Shown: positions 1-8,073 of the stretch, piece by piece
How positions within the stretch are numbered: the stretch's first letter is position 1
Layout: the number at the start of each line of letters is the position of its first letter
Assembly (NCBI GenBank): GCA_049999805.1
Contig: JBNGIO010005990.1
Coordinates: 47,450 to 76,707 of the forward strand
Length of the DNA stretch: 29,258 bases
Direction: 5' to 3'
Origin: Folioceros fuciformis
Taxonomy: Eukaryota; Anthocerotophyta; Anthocerotopsida; Anthocerotales
Notes under the pieces: generated by a model
What the model saw: the letters and a program-made list of their open reading frames with translations, nothing else
Told to the model about the DNA's origin: nothing
The model's database searches: none
Made by a program: the position numbers and the translations under genes

Positions 1-1089
1 AAATCCGAGAAATTGCCCAGTGGCAGGAGCCAGGGGACGGCGGGGAGTGATGGGAAGTCGGGGGTGGCGGGGGATGTGTTGCTGGCTATGTCGCATATGG
101 TGGGTGCTGAAAGGCCCACGTTGTATACTTTCGAGGAGTTGAAGGAGGCTACGGGGAATTTCAGCTCCGAGCATAGGATACGGGGGACGGTTTTCGGGGG
201 TGTATTGCGTGGGACTACTGTTGCCATTAAGCAGATGAAGGGGAACATGACGCAGGAGTTGAAGATCCTGTCCCAGGTGCATCATTCCAGCTTGGTGAAG
301 CTGCTGGGGCAGTGCACTGACGAGGAGGCGGAGCACGTGTATTTGGTGTATGAGTTCGCGGAGAACGGTTCGTTGTCGGACTGCCTCCGGCGGCATGTGT
401 CCTCTGCGCAGGGAGGGGATCCAGGGGATGCCGGGAGCTCTTCGGCGTTTTTGAGTTGGAACTGCCGGCTGCAGATTGCTTTGGATGTGGCTACGGGGTT
501 GGAGTACATACATGAGTACACGAACACTCAGCTTGTGCACAAGGATATCAAGAGCAGTAACATCCTGCTCGATTCCAAGCTGCATGCCAAGATTGCCAAC
601 TTCGGGATGGCCAGGACAGGGGTGCAGGAGGCTATGCTCACTCGACACATTGCTGGAACACATGGCTACATGCCTCCCGAGTACTTGCAGCATGGCTTGA
701 TCTCCACCAAGATTGATGTGTATGCGTTTGGAGTGGTGTTGCTGGAGCTCCTGTCAGGCCAAGAGGCTGTAGTCAGGACAACAGGAGGGCGGGAAGAGCG
801 AGAGGTTTGCCTGGCCGATGTGATAGGCCCTATTTTGGATGCTGAGGATGCTTTGCAAAAGTTGGAGGCATGGGTGGACCCTGTCTTGGGTACTGCCTAT
901 CCTCTGGAAACAGTGCACAAAGTGGCTGTTCTGGCCAGGTCGTGTGTGGAACACGATGCCCCCAAACGGCCAAGCATGAAGGATGTCACGTTCACGCTGT
1001 CCAAGCTGCTGGACCAGTCCCTGGATTGGGAGCATACAGGCGTGATTCGACTTCCCCTTCTGACTTCCGAGTCTGTGGAAGGAAGATAG
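1..1089 (+). CDS. LysM receptor-like kinase, intracellular part (5' partial, probable pseudokinase)
   Basis: The frame is open to the left edge, so the extracellular LysM and membrane regions, if present, lie outside the window; the stop is TAG at 1087-1089. The visible part is a juxtamembrane stretch followed by one protein kinase domain without introns. The VAIK lysine (codon 229-231), the alpha-C region ('TQELKIL'), an HKD catalytic loop ('LVHKDIKSSNILLD', Asp codon 544-546) and 'MPPEYL' are present. The glycine-rich loop is degraded ('IRGTVFGG') and the DFG aspartate is asparagine ('IANFGMAR', Asn codon 598-600). Those losses, the HKD loop and the intronless kinase region resemble the NFP/LYK4/LYK5 branch of LysM receptor kinases, which sense chitin-type or lipochitooligosaccharide signals at the plasma membrane by pairing with an active partner. 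Assignment to LysM receptors rests on the kinase region only; another RLK class is possible. Confidence 0.8.
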   Translation, partial: KSEKLPSGRSQGTAGSDGKSGVAGDVLLAMSHMVGAERPTLYTFEELKEATGNFSSEHRIRGTVFGGVLRGTTVAIKQMKGNMTQELKILSQVHHSSLVKLLGQCTDEEAEHVYLVYEFAENGSLSDCLRRHVSSAQGGDPGDAGSSSAFLSWNCRLQIALDVATGLEYIHEYTNTQLVHKDIKSSNILLDSKLHAKIANFGMARTGVQEAMLTRHIAGTHGYMPPEYLQHGLISTKIDVYAFGVVLLELLSGQEAVVRTTGGREEREVCLADVIGPILDAEDALQKLEAWVDPVLGTAYPLETVHKVAVLARSCVEHDAPKRPSMKDVTFTLSKLLDQSLDWEHTGVIRLPLLTSESVEGR

Positions 1090-1348
1090 TAGTTCTTGTA
1101 CCGTCATGCTCCAAATTCATCTGTTTTCTTTCTATTCTTGTAATCCTTCCTTGTACAGCTTTGAATCCAACGGAGCTAGGGACACCGTGGGAACTGCATG
1201 GAGACTTATGCATGCCATTGAGTCCATACCCAAGAAGGATCACTCACGGCTTATTCTGCGGGATCACAACTTGCAGACTGTCATTTTGATCGAGCATTGT
1301 CTCACTCCTCGGGACCTCCTAGATTTGCTACTCTCGGTATTTACACAC

Positions 1349-1354
1349 AATAAA
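1349..1354 (+). promoter_or_regulatory. Candidate polyadenylation signal of the receptor kinase gene
   Basis: A canonical AATAAA lies 260 bp after the receptor-kinase stop codon, in AT-rich sequence, at a distance normal for a plant 3' UTR. Plant poly(A) signals are loose, so this is only a likely site. Confidence 0.4.
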
Positions 1355-1692
1355 TATCAAGTAGATTCTTTTTTTAAATCAATTAATGTAAATATGAATG
1401 TCTAGTATATTCTGGTGTGGAGGGTGCTTTTCCCAGCTTTAACAATCGCATTACATTGGACTGGGCCTTTTTGAGCCGTGGGTCATGGGGACCGAAGCTC
1501 ACGACCCGACTTGTGACTAGCCTCGGTTCCCACTTGTCGATCAGGTACCACTTGTCAATCAGATTCGCAAGTGGTTCAATCCGATTGCAGCATCAGCCAA
1601 GGGGAAAGCAACCTACAACATAATGCCAAAAGTAGATTATTTTCTATTATTAAAAAAATTGTGATGGAAAATCTCATCTACTCGCTACCTAC

Positions 1693-1891
1693 ACCGTGCC
1701 AAAAGAAGCACGTCAAGCTACATACCTTAGAGAACCGTGCCAAAGAAGCAGGTCAAGCTACATTGACAAAACGGTGAGTAATTGTGCAGGCAATTGACTG
1801 TCCCACTCCGAAGCTGTCACCTAAAGAGACATACCTTGGTGCCAAAGAAGCAGGTCAAGCTACATACCTTGGTGCCGAAGAAGCCGCTTGC
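1693..1891. repeat. Degenerate tandem repeat, about 34-bp unit, four copies
   Basis: Four related copies of GTGCCAAAGAAGCAGGTCA followed by AGCTACATACCTT-like sequence begin near 1693, 1733, 1831 and 1865. Copies 1 and 2 are adjacent, copies 3 and 4 are adjacent, and about 65 bp of unrelated sequence separates the pairs. The last copy is truncated after GCCGAAGAAGCC. No coding role is apparent. Confidence 0.65.
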
Positions 1892-2130
1892 GTAAGAAAC
1901 AGCGGTGTTCCATCACTGTGCCTCTCCACGTACAAGCAGCAGGCTAGATGGCATATGCATTTGTGCACGCGAATCTGTCTGCCAGACAGGATTTTCCGGA
2001 ATGCAGGATGCAACTGCCAACAGTGGTAGCACGTAGAGACCTGACTTGTTGTCCAACTTGGTGAGATCGAGTGTTCCGCAACTCCGTGTAATTCCAGTTA
2101 TGATTTGCCCGTCAGTCTAGCGGGCAGAAA

Positions 2131-2645
2131 ATGAACTTCCTGGTAACCGCCCCCACTGCAAGTACATGCATTTGCACCTGCCCTCTTTACGGGGCACGAT
2201 ATTTAGCAGCACCCACCAAACAGCGTGAGACCGAGTCAGCGAATACTGTCTTGGTGTGCTTGGTCACCAATTGTGAGAAAAGGAATCGGCCCATCCAGAG
2301 CTGTCTGGGCCGGTAGATGTTGGAAGCATGGAACCTACACTTCCATGTCGGAGCGGATTCCACAAGTTAAGTTCGTTGACTCGAATCTTCTCCACGAAAT
2401 GCTAAACCATTGTTTTCACCAGAACCCCAAACTCTCACGCGTTTACTCGTCCACTGTTGACTCCACTCACAGCCTTGGAGATGGTCGTTAACTGCAGCAC
2501 AATTTCGTCTGTCTCGCCAGAGTATAGTAGGTCTGCTGACCGGGATGCCCTTCTGACCAACACCTGGAGGAAGCTTGCCTCGTAGCAGCCGGGAATTCCA
2601 GCCTAACCTCTGGAGTGGTCCCTCACTACCAGCACTGGCTACAAG
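2131..2645 (-). pseudogene. Decayed copy of the 3' end of the neighbouring EF-hand gene
   Basis: This stretch aligns colinearly and in the same orientation with about 5321-5860, the last exon and 3' flank of the EF-hand gene. Shared exact blocks include CTGGTAACCGCCC, ATTTGCACCTGCCCTCTTT and GCACGATATT in the 3' flank. Inside the exon, 2391-2520 matches 5590-5720 at roughly 70 percent by eye, including the second EF-hand loop region. The reading frame is broken: where the intact gene reads 'DADNSGQVDRSE', the copy shifts frame and the Ca-binding loop cannot be read through. Between about 2525 and 2600 the match is poor, probably from deletions. It looks like a non-functional duplicate of an EF-hand gene, now on the other side of LHCB6. 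Upstream exons are not recognisable, and the assembly gap lies just beyond. Confidence 0.7.
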
Positions 2646-2747
2646 TGGGGGGGCTCTAAACCCCGTTCGTGTGTATTCCTTCGACTCCACGATAGGCCAG
2701 TTGACTGGCAACAATACTGGGCCTGAGGAATGTTCACAGAAGCCCAC

Positions 2748-2871
2748 TTCCCAGATTCAGGAAGCATGCCTCGAAGCTGACGAATAACTGTTGGCACCGG
2801 GGTGAGGGTTGGATTAGCTTCAGTAGAGCAGGAAGCTTTGTTCCCAGATTCAAGAAGGATGTCTCGAAGCT
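2748..2871. repeat. 31-bp direct repeat, 93-bp period, abutting the assembly gap
   Basis: TTCCCAGATTCAGGAAGCAT plus CCTCGAAGCT-like sequence at 2748-2778 recurs at 2841-2871 with 28 of 31 bases identical. The second copy ends exactly where the run of N begins, so the tandem array may continue into the gap. Confidence 0.8.
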
Positions 2872-2881
2872 NNNNNNNNNN
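2872..2881. other. Assembly gap (10 N)
   Basis: Ten consecutive N. A round number of N usually means a gap of unknown or placeholder size, so the real distance between the left part and LHCB6 is not certain. Confidence 0.98.
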
Positions 2882-3199
2882 TTCCGTTACAAGTACATTA
2901 TGAGGGAAAGGTTTGCTGCTTCTCTCCAACTGGTCGCAGAGAGGTGTGCTTCATGTGAGGCAGCTGGCAAACTGTTATCATGTGGTATACGACTCCGGAT
3001 TGCCCCTTATCCACAACTATTGGACGGGATCACACAGCCATATCACACCACCGATCACCCAACTGACCTACACACTTTGATCTTTAATCCTTGGCAAAGC
3101 TGCGGGAAGGGAGTGAAAGAATCGAGTAAACGTTGAAAGAAGGAGGAAGAGTGACAGGGAAAGAACCTAAATCTGCCTACTCGTTGTTGCTCATTGGTT

Positions 3200-4161
3200 C
3201 TATAAGCCGATCGCACCCAGCGGGGTGAGGCCCTGGCCAGCCTCGAAGTAAAAGGTGAGCATGGCCAACATCGCGATTCTGGCGTGCTTGATCTCAGCCA
3301 GCTGCAGACGCTCCAACTTTTGGAAGTCGGGAACGTACTTGCCGTTGGAAACGGATCCAGCCAGACGGAGTGGGTCAAAGAAAAAGCCTCCAGGGTAGCC
3401 CTGCAGCCCGGTGAAGTTGTTGAAGTTCTCAGCCGTCCTCGACCAGGGAGTGGCCCACTCCACGGCCTGGGTCCCGGGCTCAAGGTAGTCTACCCATCGC
3501 TTGCCCTCTACCCACCCCATAAGCAGCAGCTGCGTCCCCAGCAGAGCCCCGAAGGAGAAGGGCGCCACGGCCTCGGGCACCGCTCCGGCCTCGTACCACG
3601 GCACGCCGCTCCAGGCCTGCCCAACGAAAATGCCAAGCACGGCCGCCATGGCCCAACGTCCGTGGATGATCTCCGCCTCCCTGTACCACTTCAGCGAGTT
3701 AGGATCCTTCCCCAGACCCAGCGGGTCGAATCCGTAGTCTCCTGGCAGCCTGCGGGCCAGCAGCAAGAAATGTGAGGCCCCGTGCGTCAGTCTGGGCGTG
3801 AGCTCGAACAGGCGGCATCCTCATTCAACCGGCAGCTCAGCAAGATCAACACCACGGAATGCACATTGGGCAGCGGCATTGCAGGGGGCAGGGGGAGGCA
3901 GGCTCACGATCCGTCGAGCCACTCGGGGTCCACCACGTTGCCGCCGAACCTTACGCCCGGGAGCCAGGACTTCTTGCCGCTGAAGGAGGCCTTAGGCTTG
4001 GCCGAGACCTTCTTGGTGGCCATGGCGAAGACGCGGCTGCCATTGGTGACGCCGAGGGAGACGCAGGAGCAGGAGCCGAGGCGCGTCCTGGAGCCGGCCA
4101 CGAAGGAGGAAGCTGGCACCGCGGCCAGGTGTGCGACGCTGGCGCTGCTGGCGACGGCCAT
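3200..4161 (-). CDS. LHCB6: Chlorophyll a/b-binding protein CP24 (photosystem II minor antenna)
   Basis: Two exons, 4161-3908 and 3749-3200, joined across a 158-bp GT-AG intron (3750-3907), give 267 residues; Arabidopsis CP24 is about 258. The first ATG in frame, 'MAVASSASV', opens a Ser/Ala-rich chloroplast transit peptide ending near 'VFAMATKK'. The mature protein has 'SWLPGV', 'DPEWLDGS' and '[16 protein letters not shown]'. Helix B carries the chlorophyll and salt-bridge residues E111, H114 and R116 ('[11 protein letters not shown]'); helix A carries E237, H240 and R242 ('[11 protein letters not shown]'). The '[20 protein letters not shown]' helix C, '[14 protein letters not shown]' and the abrupt end 'FYFEAGQG...PLGAIGL', without the last amphipathic helix of other Lhcb proteins, are hallmarks of CP24. 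CP24 links LHCII trimers to the photosystem II core in the thylakoid. The single intron matches the two-exon structure known from seed plants. Confidence 0.95.
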
Positions 4162-5530
4162 GTCTTCCCGGTGCCGCTGCGGACGCGCCCTCCTCGCACA
4201 CACACAATCGCACACTGGAGGAATCGAAGTGAGGCGAGCGTGTGTCGACGGGACGACTGAGCAGGGAGAACGATGGCAGCCTCTCCAGGCACCTTAGTTA
4301 TGGCGTCGCGGCGAATCGCGGCGAAACATCATCCGGTGGCGCTCGCTTGTGCTCCTGCATTGGAGCTTGGATACCGAAGAGATGTTTTAGTAACACGCAC
4401 CTCTCTCCATGCCACGGTAACTGCCAGTTCTTTCACCCTATGCATTTCCAATCTAAAGTTACAGTCACCCGGCTAGGGTTTCCGGCACCGATCGTGGTTC
4501 AAGTGACTACTACTTTACATTCCTGCCACCACAGCCATGGGACTCTGCTCCAGGCCGACCTGCCTCAGAGCTGCCACAGTTCACTCACGCATTGTCACAT
4601 CGGGCGATCACCGACCAGGAAGCTCCATTCATCCATCTCCGACGGCAGGAAGCGAACAAGAGCTTGGAGCAGCTCGTTTGGGAGGCGTAGAGATTATTTG
4701 GTTGAATTTTATGCCTCCCACACTAGCTCCTTCAAGCCCCGAATGGAATTTGTAAATGGATTTGATGAGGCGTGCCTATCCACAAACATTCGTTACTTCA
4801 CGTTAGGTGGCCTGCAAATCTCATGTTAAACTTGTCAGGTGAGCATTGTCTTCCGTCTTCTGCGGCTTTCCGATGTCTCCATCTGGCAAGCTGAGTGTTT
4901 CGTGCTGCACTCCATGTCAGTGGAATTTTCCACCTGCAAGTCTCTGGATTCTGCTCTCAAGAGTCCGGAAGAGTTTCCTACAAGCATGTCAACCTTAAGA
5001 TTGGCTTCTAGGAAACTCAATGGAGCTGTTTGCTCTTCTTCAGAGCTCTGAGAGCATGAGGTGCAGGCATGCCTTGGCCTTGCATAGCAGGGTACAGAAG
5101 CATTCAGCACCTACGACACGGGCCCTCACTGAATGTTTTTAGATACCCGTGAAGCCTAACGTTGTGCACTGCGAAACGACGCTGGACAGTCATCCAAGGG
5201 TCACAAAAGTCGTCAGGGGTGGAAGGAAGGAGACACAGGAACCCATCTCCTTTGAAAACACAATTTTTTCTGTGTTGTGAAATCCCACCGTCAAAATGCA
5301 GTTGCTCATGTGAAGCAACCGAACTGCCTGGTAACCGCCCTCACTCCAAACATTTGCACCTGCCCTCTTTGTGGAGAGCACGATATTCCGCTGCATCTAG
5401 CAAACAACTTGCAAACCGAGCAGCGGATACTCTCTCCGTCTGTGAGTACCCTAATCCCTCCAAAAGGGATAGAGACCTGCTTGGACCTGTAAACAAGAGG
5501 AGCATCTCAGGCTTCCATGCCACACCGCGA
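4162..5530. other. Intergenic: LHCB6 upstream region and EF-hand gene 3' flank
   Basis: About 1.37 kb between two genes that both run on the minus strand. The lower part should hold the LHCB6 5' UTR and promoter. The part from about 5321 upward is the 3' flank of the EF-hand gene and is the segment duplicated at 2131-2240. Open frames here (for example 4242-4829 on plus) lack motifs or a sensible composition, and I do not call a gene. Confidence 0.5.
4474..4481 (-). promoter_or_regulatory. Telo-box-like element upstream of LHCB6
   Basis: TAGGGTTT on the plus strand (AAACCCTA on the LHCB6 strand) lies about 310 bp upstream of the LHCB6 start. Telo-boxes occur in many plant promoters, but an 8-mer can also occur by chance. 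No clear TATA box was seen between it and the start codon. Confidence 0.2.
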
Positions 5531-6860
5531 TTACTCCGGCTGATACGCTGTCTCCGTATCGACAACAATTGGGTTCGCTTCAAGCTGCGCCGCGAAATGC
5601 TCGAAAATTGTCTTCACCAAAACCTGAAACTCTGATCGGTCGACTTGTCCACTGTTGTCCGCATCCACAGCGTTGAAGACGTTGTCATACAGCTGCAGCA
5701 CAGTTTCATTTGTCTTCAGAGGAGGAAGGCCCCAGTCTATCCCCTTACTCTCAAAGATAGGTCGGATCTCCACTTTGTCCAGCTTGCCATTGCCGTCAAC
5801 ATCAAGATCCTTGAAGATGGTTCCAGTCGTTTCCTCCAGTAACTTCTCATCTGCCAGTACCTGCAACATTGCCACATGAGAGCTGAGGCTTGGTGCAACC
5901 AGAGGGACCCTACACCCTTTTGGCACAATACTCACATGAGCCTCTGCCATGAACGTGTAGGGTCATCGATACCTTTCTCAGACGTGACCCATTTATCACT
6001 TGAAAGTCGTGGACAACGACGATGGGCTTTGCTTTCAACGAGTCCGCCAGGTCTTGCAGGATTTCTTGAAGCATCTTTGCAAACTGTGTTTGGCCAAGCT
6101 CCTCGTCTTCCCCAGTCCCATACTTCTTGAAAACATCAGTTAACAGAGACTCTACCTCAGGCTTCGCTGCAGGACAAACACGTTGAGATCCAGAAAAGGA
6201 AAACCTTGGAAACCACAGTAACAGGACTGAGCAATTATTTTGGCACCTGATGGAGCCGGTACCCCCATCTCAGCTCCCAGCTGCAGCAGAGCGGGTCGGA
6301 TCTCACTTCGGTTCAGCTTCCCATTCTCATCTGCGTCCAGCACAGTGAAGAGATTCTCTGCCAGCATGGCGAATTCGTCCTCATCTTCCAACAATTTTCT
6401 CATGACAGATCCGTCTACCACAGATACTGCCACTGGCTCCTCTGTAGCATGAACCGAAAAGTCATCAACCCCGCAACTCCAGAGTCCACGCATCCCAACA
6501 GCCGTAAAACAAAAATGCATGATCCAGCCAGCAGCCAGAGAAGCGATGTGCAGCACCTTCCAAAGCATCCGCAATGGCATGCACATACTTCTCCACGGTG
6601 GCCCCAAATGCTTCCTCGTCCAATTCATCCCCAGATGTTGCGATCCCCTGAAAGACCTTATCGAGGCGCCGGGTGGACAGCTGTGCTCCCAGGAGCAGCG
6701 CTGCGGCTTCTGCCTCGGCCGCAGCCCGTGCCTGTTCCCCTGTGAGCACTCCCTTGCCGTCCACTGTCAGCTCTGCAAACTTCTTGGATGCTCTCGCCTG
6801 CAGGTCTGGCAGTGCCTTCCGGATCTGGGACCCATCTAGCAGAGAAAACCCGTCCGCCAT
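5531..6860 (-). CDS. EF-hand protein with three tandem two-hand modules
   Basis: Four exons, 6860-6557, 6441-6247, 6166-5973 and 5860-5531, with GT-AG introns of 115, 80 and 112 bp give 340 residues; phases agree throughout. The protein is one module repeated three times, each starting with a [DN]GS-x2-R motif (residues 9-14, 111-116, 225-230), each with room for two EF-hands, and modules ending in an 'ADxL...P' stretch ('ADSLKAKPIVVV' and 'AAQLEANPIVVD' in modules 2 and 3). Canonical 12-residue Ca loops are D137-E148 (module 2) and D251-E262 and D297-E308 (module 3). Both loops of module 1 and the second of module 2 lack key acidic residues. Single-module relatives are small plant EF-hand proteins of unknown role. 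Without signal peptide or membrane span it is probably a soluble Ca sensor or buffer. A broken copy of its last exon lies at 2131-2645. Confidence 0.88.
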
Positions 6861-6970
6861 GACGCTCTTACAGTCTGCTCTAAAGAACACACATGTTCAA
6901 ATCCCGCAGATCTAGAAACCGCATTGGCACCAAGTCTCCGCACTTAGTTTCGATCCCCTGATTCCGCAGC

Positions 6971-6977
6971 TATATAT
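6971..6977 (-). promoter_or_regulatory. Candidate TATA box of the EF-hand gene
   Basis: TATATAT lies 111 bp upstream of the EF-hand start codon in otherwise mixed sequence. The distance allows a TATA box with a 5' UTR of about 80 nt. No independent evidence of transcription start is available. Confidence 0.35.
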
Positions 6978-7113
6978 GTATGTACCTGTGTGGAGTTCTG
7001 AACACTTATGCCGGTCGTTCAACCTCCAGTCACAGAGTTTCAAAAGGAGAAGACCCAAGAGAAGTCTCCTGCCGCCCACCTCGACTGTCATGTTACTTGC
7101 TACGTCACAATTC

Positions 7114-7557
7114 CTAAGATGGCGTGCCTAAGCTACTTGCACCACGGCGTCCACCCCTCTCGGCACCCCACCTAAGTAGCAATCTACGTGCAGGATACTT
7201 AACAACGGCGTTCTTTATGTGTGTCCGTTTGGCCCAAGCTTCTGCAGTATCTGCAGCTGTGTGATGCGTGGCACACACACAGGCAACGAACGTCCCCAGC
7301 AGCACTCCACGCTCTACAAGGGTCTGGATTCGTAAGTCCTGCTTGCAACAACTCCAGTTCATTTCAGTTGTCCACGACAGCTCTCCATTCTCCTGCCCTG
7401 AAAGTTTGGCTTTCCCGAGGGAATGCATCCGTCGACGAACAATGGACTTCCTCATGTTGCTCACCAGGCGGCAGAAGATGATAGCACGCAACAAAGCCTG
7501 ACAAAATTGAACAAGTGAGCTGTAAGTGGAAATTTGGTGTGAATTTAGCCGAGACAT
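7114..7557 (-). CDS. Hypothetical open frame, 147 codons
   Basis: An ATG-started minus-strand frame with a Cys/Arg-rich composition and one weakly hydrophobic patch ('GVLLGTFVACVCA'). I recognise no family. It lies in the divergent promoter region of two real genes and could be chance, part of a 5' UTR, or an exon of a small spliced gene. Possible splice sites exist (a GTGAGC donor after 'IIFCRL'), but no partner exon stands out. Confidence 0.15.
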   Translation of the reverse strand: MSRLNSHQISTYSSLVQFCQALLRAIIFCRLVSNMRKSIVRRRMHSLGKAKLSGQENGELSWTTEMNWSCCKQDLRIQTLVERGVLLGTFVACVCATHHTAADTAEAWAKRTHIKNAVVKYPARRLLLRWGAERGGRRGASSLGTPS

Positions 7558-8073
7558 GTAATCAAAGAACCGGCGCCATCACCATACACTCCCTGTCCTG
7601 TTCGTAAACATAAGCCGTGGGAGACAAATGATTGCCAGTGTTGGAGATCACATCCTCATGCGCCTTGCCCTGTCTCAAGCAATGCATAAATACAGCAGAC
7701 GACGCCGCTACGTTTCTTCTTTCCCCTCCTCTTGTAGTGGGCTGGTTTCTTGTGCACCTCCACACGCTGTTGCTGTCAGCGAAGCTGCGGCGACATAGAG
7801 AGGATCTAGCGGTCAAGGTTAGCAGTTGAGAGATAGGTCTGGGGACGGGCGTGGCTTATTAGCAGTGCGCTGATAGCGCTGCATCGGATTTTGTATGTGG
7901 GTGTAGGTGAGCCGGAGGCGCCTTGGAGCTCATAACCTAAGCTGCGCAAGAGTTTTGCGCCAGTCTCCAGTGAGGCGCGTGGAGCGTGGCATGGCCAGGT
8001 CTGCCGGGGCTCTTGGCAGACAATTTGGTGGAGTTGGTGCCCACTTTTGGGTGGGCGATCTCACGTGGCGAAA

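Larger units (their letters stand above)
1090..2130. other. Non-coding stretch with short repeats
   Basis: About 1 kb without a supportable gene. The first 300 bp are probably 3' UTR of the receptor kinase. Further on are two near-identical 14-mers (CACTTGTCRATCAG) around 1530-1562 and the degenerate tandem repeat listed separately. Open frames here are short, overlapping and show no conserved motif. Confidence 0.5.
6861..8073. other. Divergent intergenic region between EF-hand gene and ILP1
   Basis: About 1.2 kb between the EF-hand gene (minus) and ILP1 (plus), expected to hold both promoters and 5' UTRs. It contains the candidate TATA box at 6971 and an ATG-started minus-strand frame, listed separately. 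No conserved domain was recognised. Confidence 0.5.

Noticed and set aside
3200-4161. Assignment of the antenna gene to Lhca5 or another photosystem I antenna
   Set aside because: The opening '[16 protein letters not shown]' is shared, but the central loop, 'EIKHARIAM' and the short C-terminal end fit CP24 along its full length.
4242-4829. 195-codon plus-strand frame between LHCB6 and the EF-hand gene
   Set aside because: His/Ser/Arg-rich and motif-free, lying in the LHCB6 upstream region; consistent with chance.
7562-7816. 84-codon minus-strand frame
   Set aside because: It begins with a non-ATG codon, and the only internal ATGs give short motif-free peptides; probably promoter or 5' UTR.
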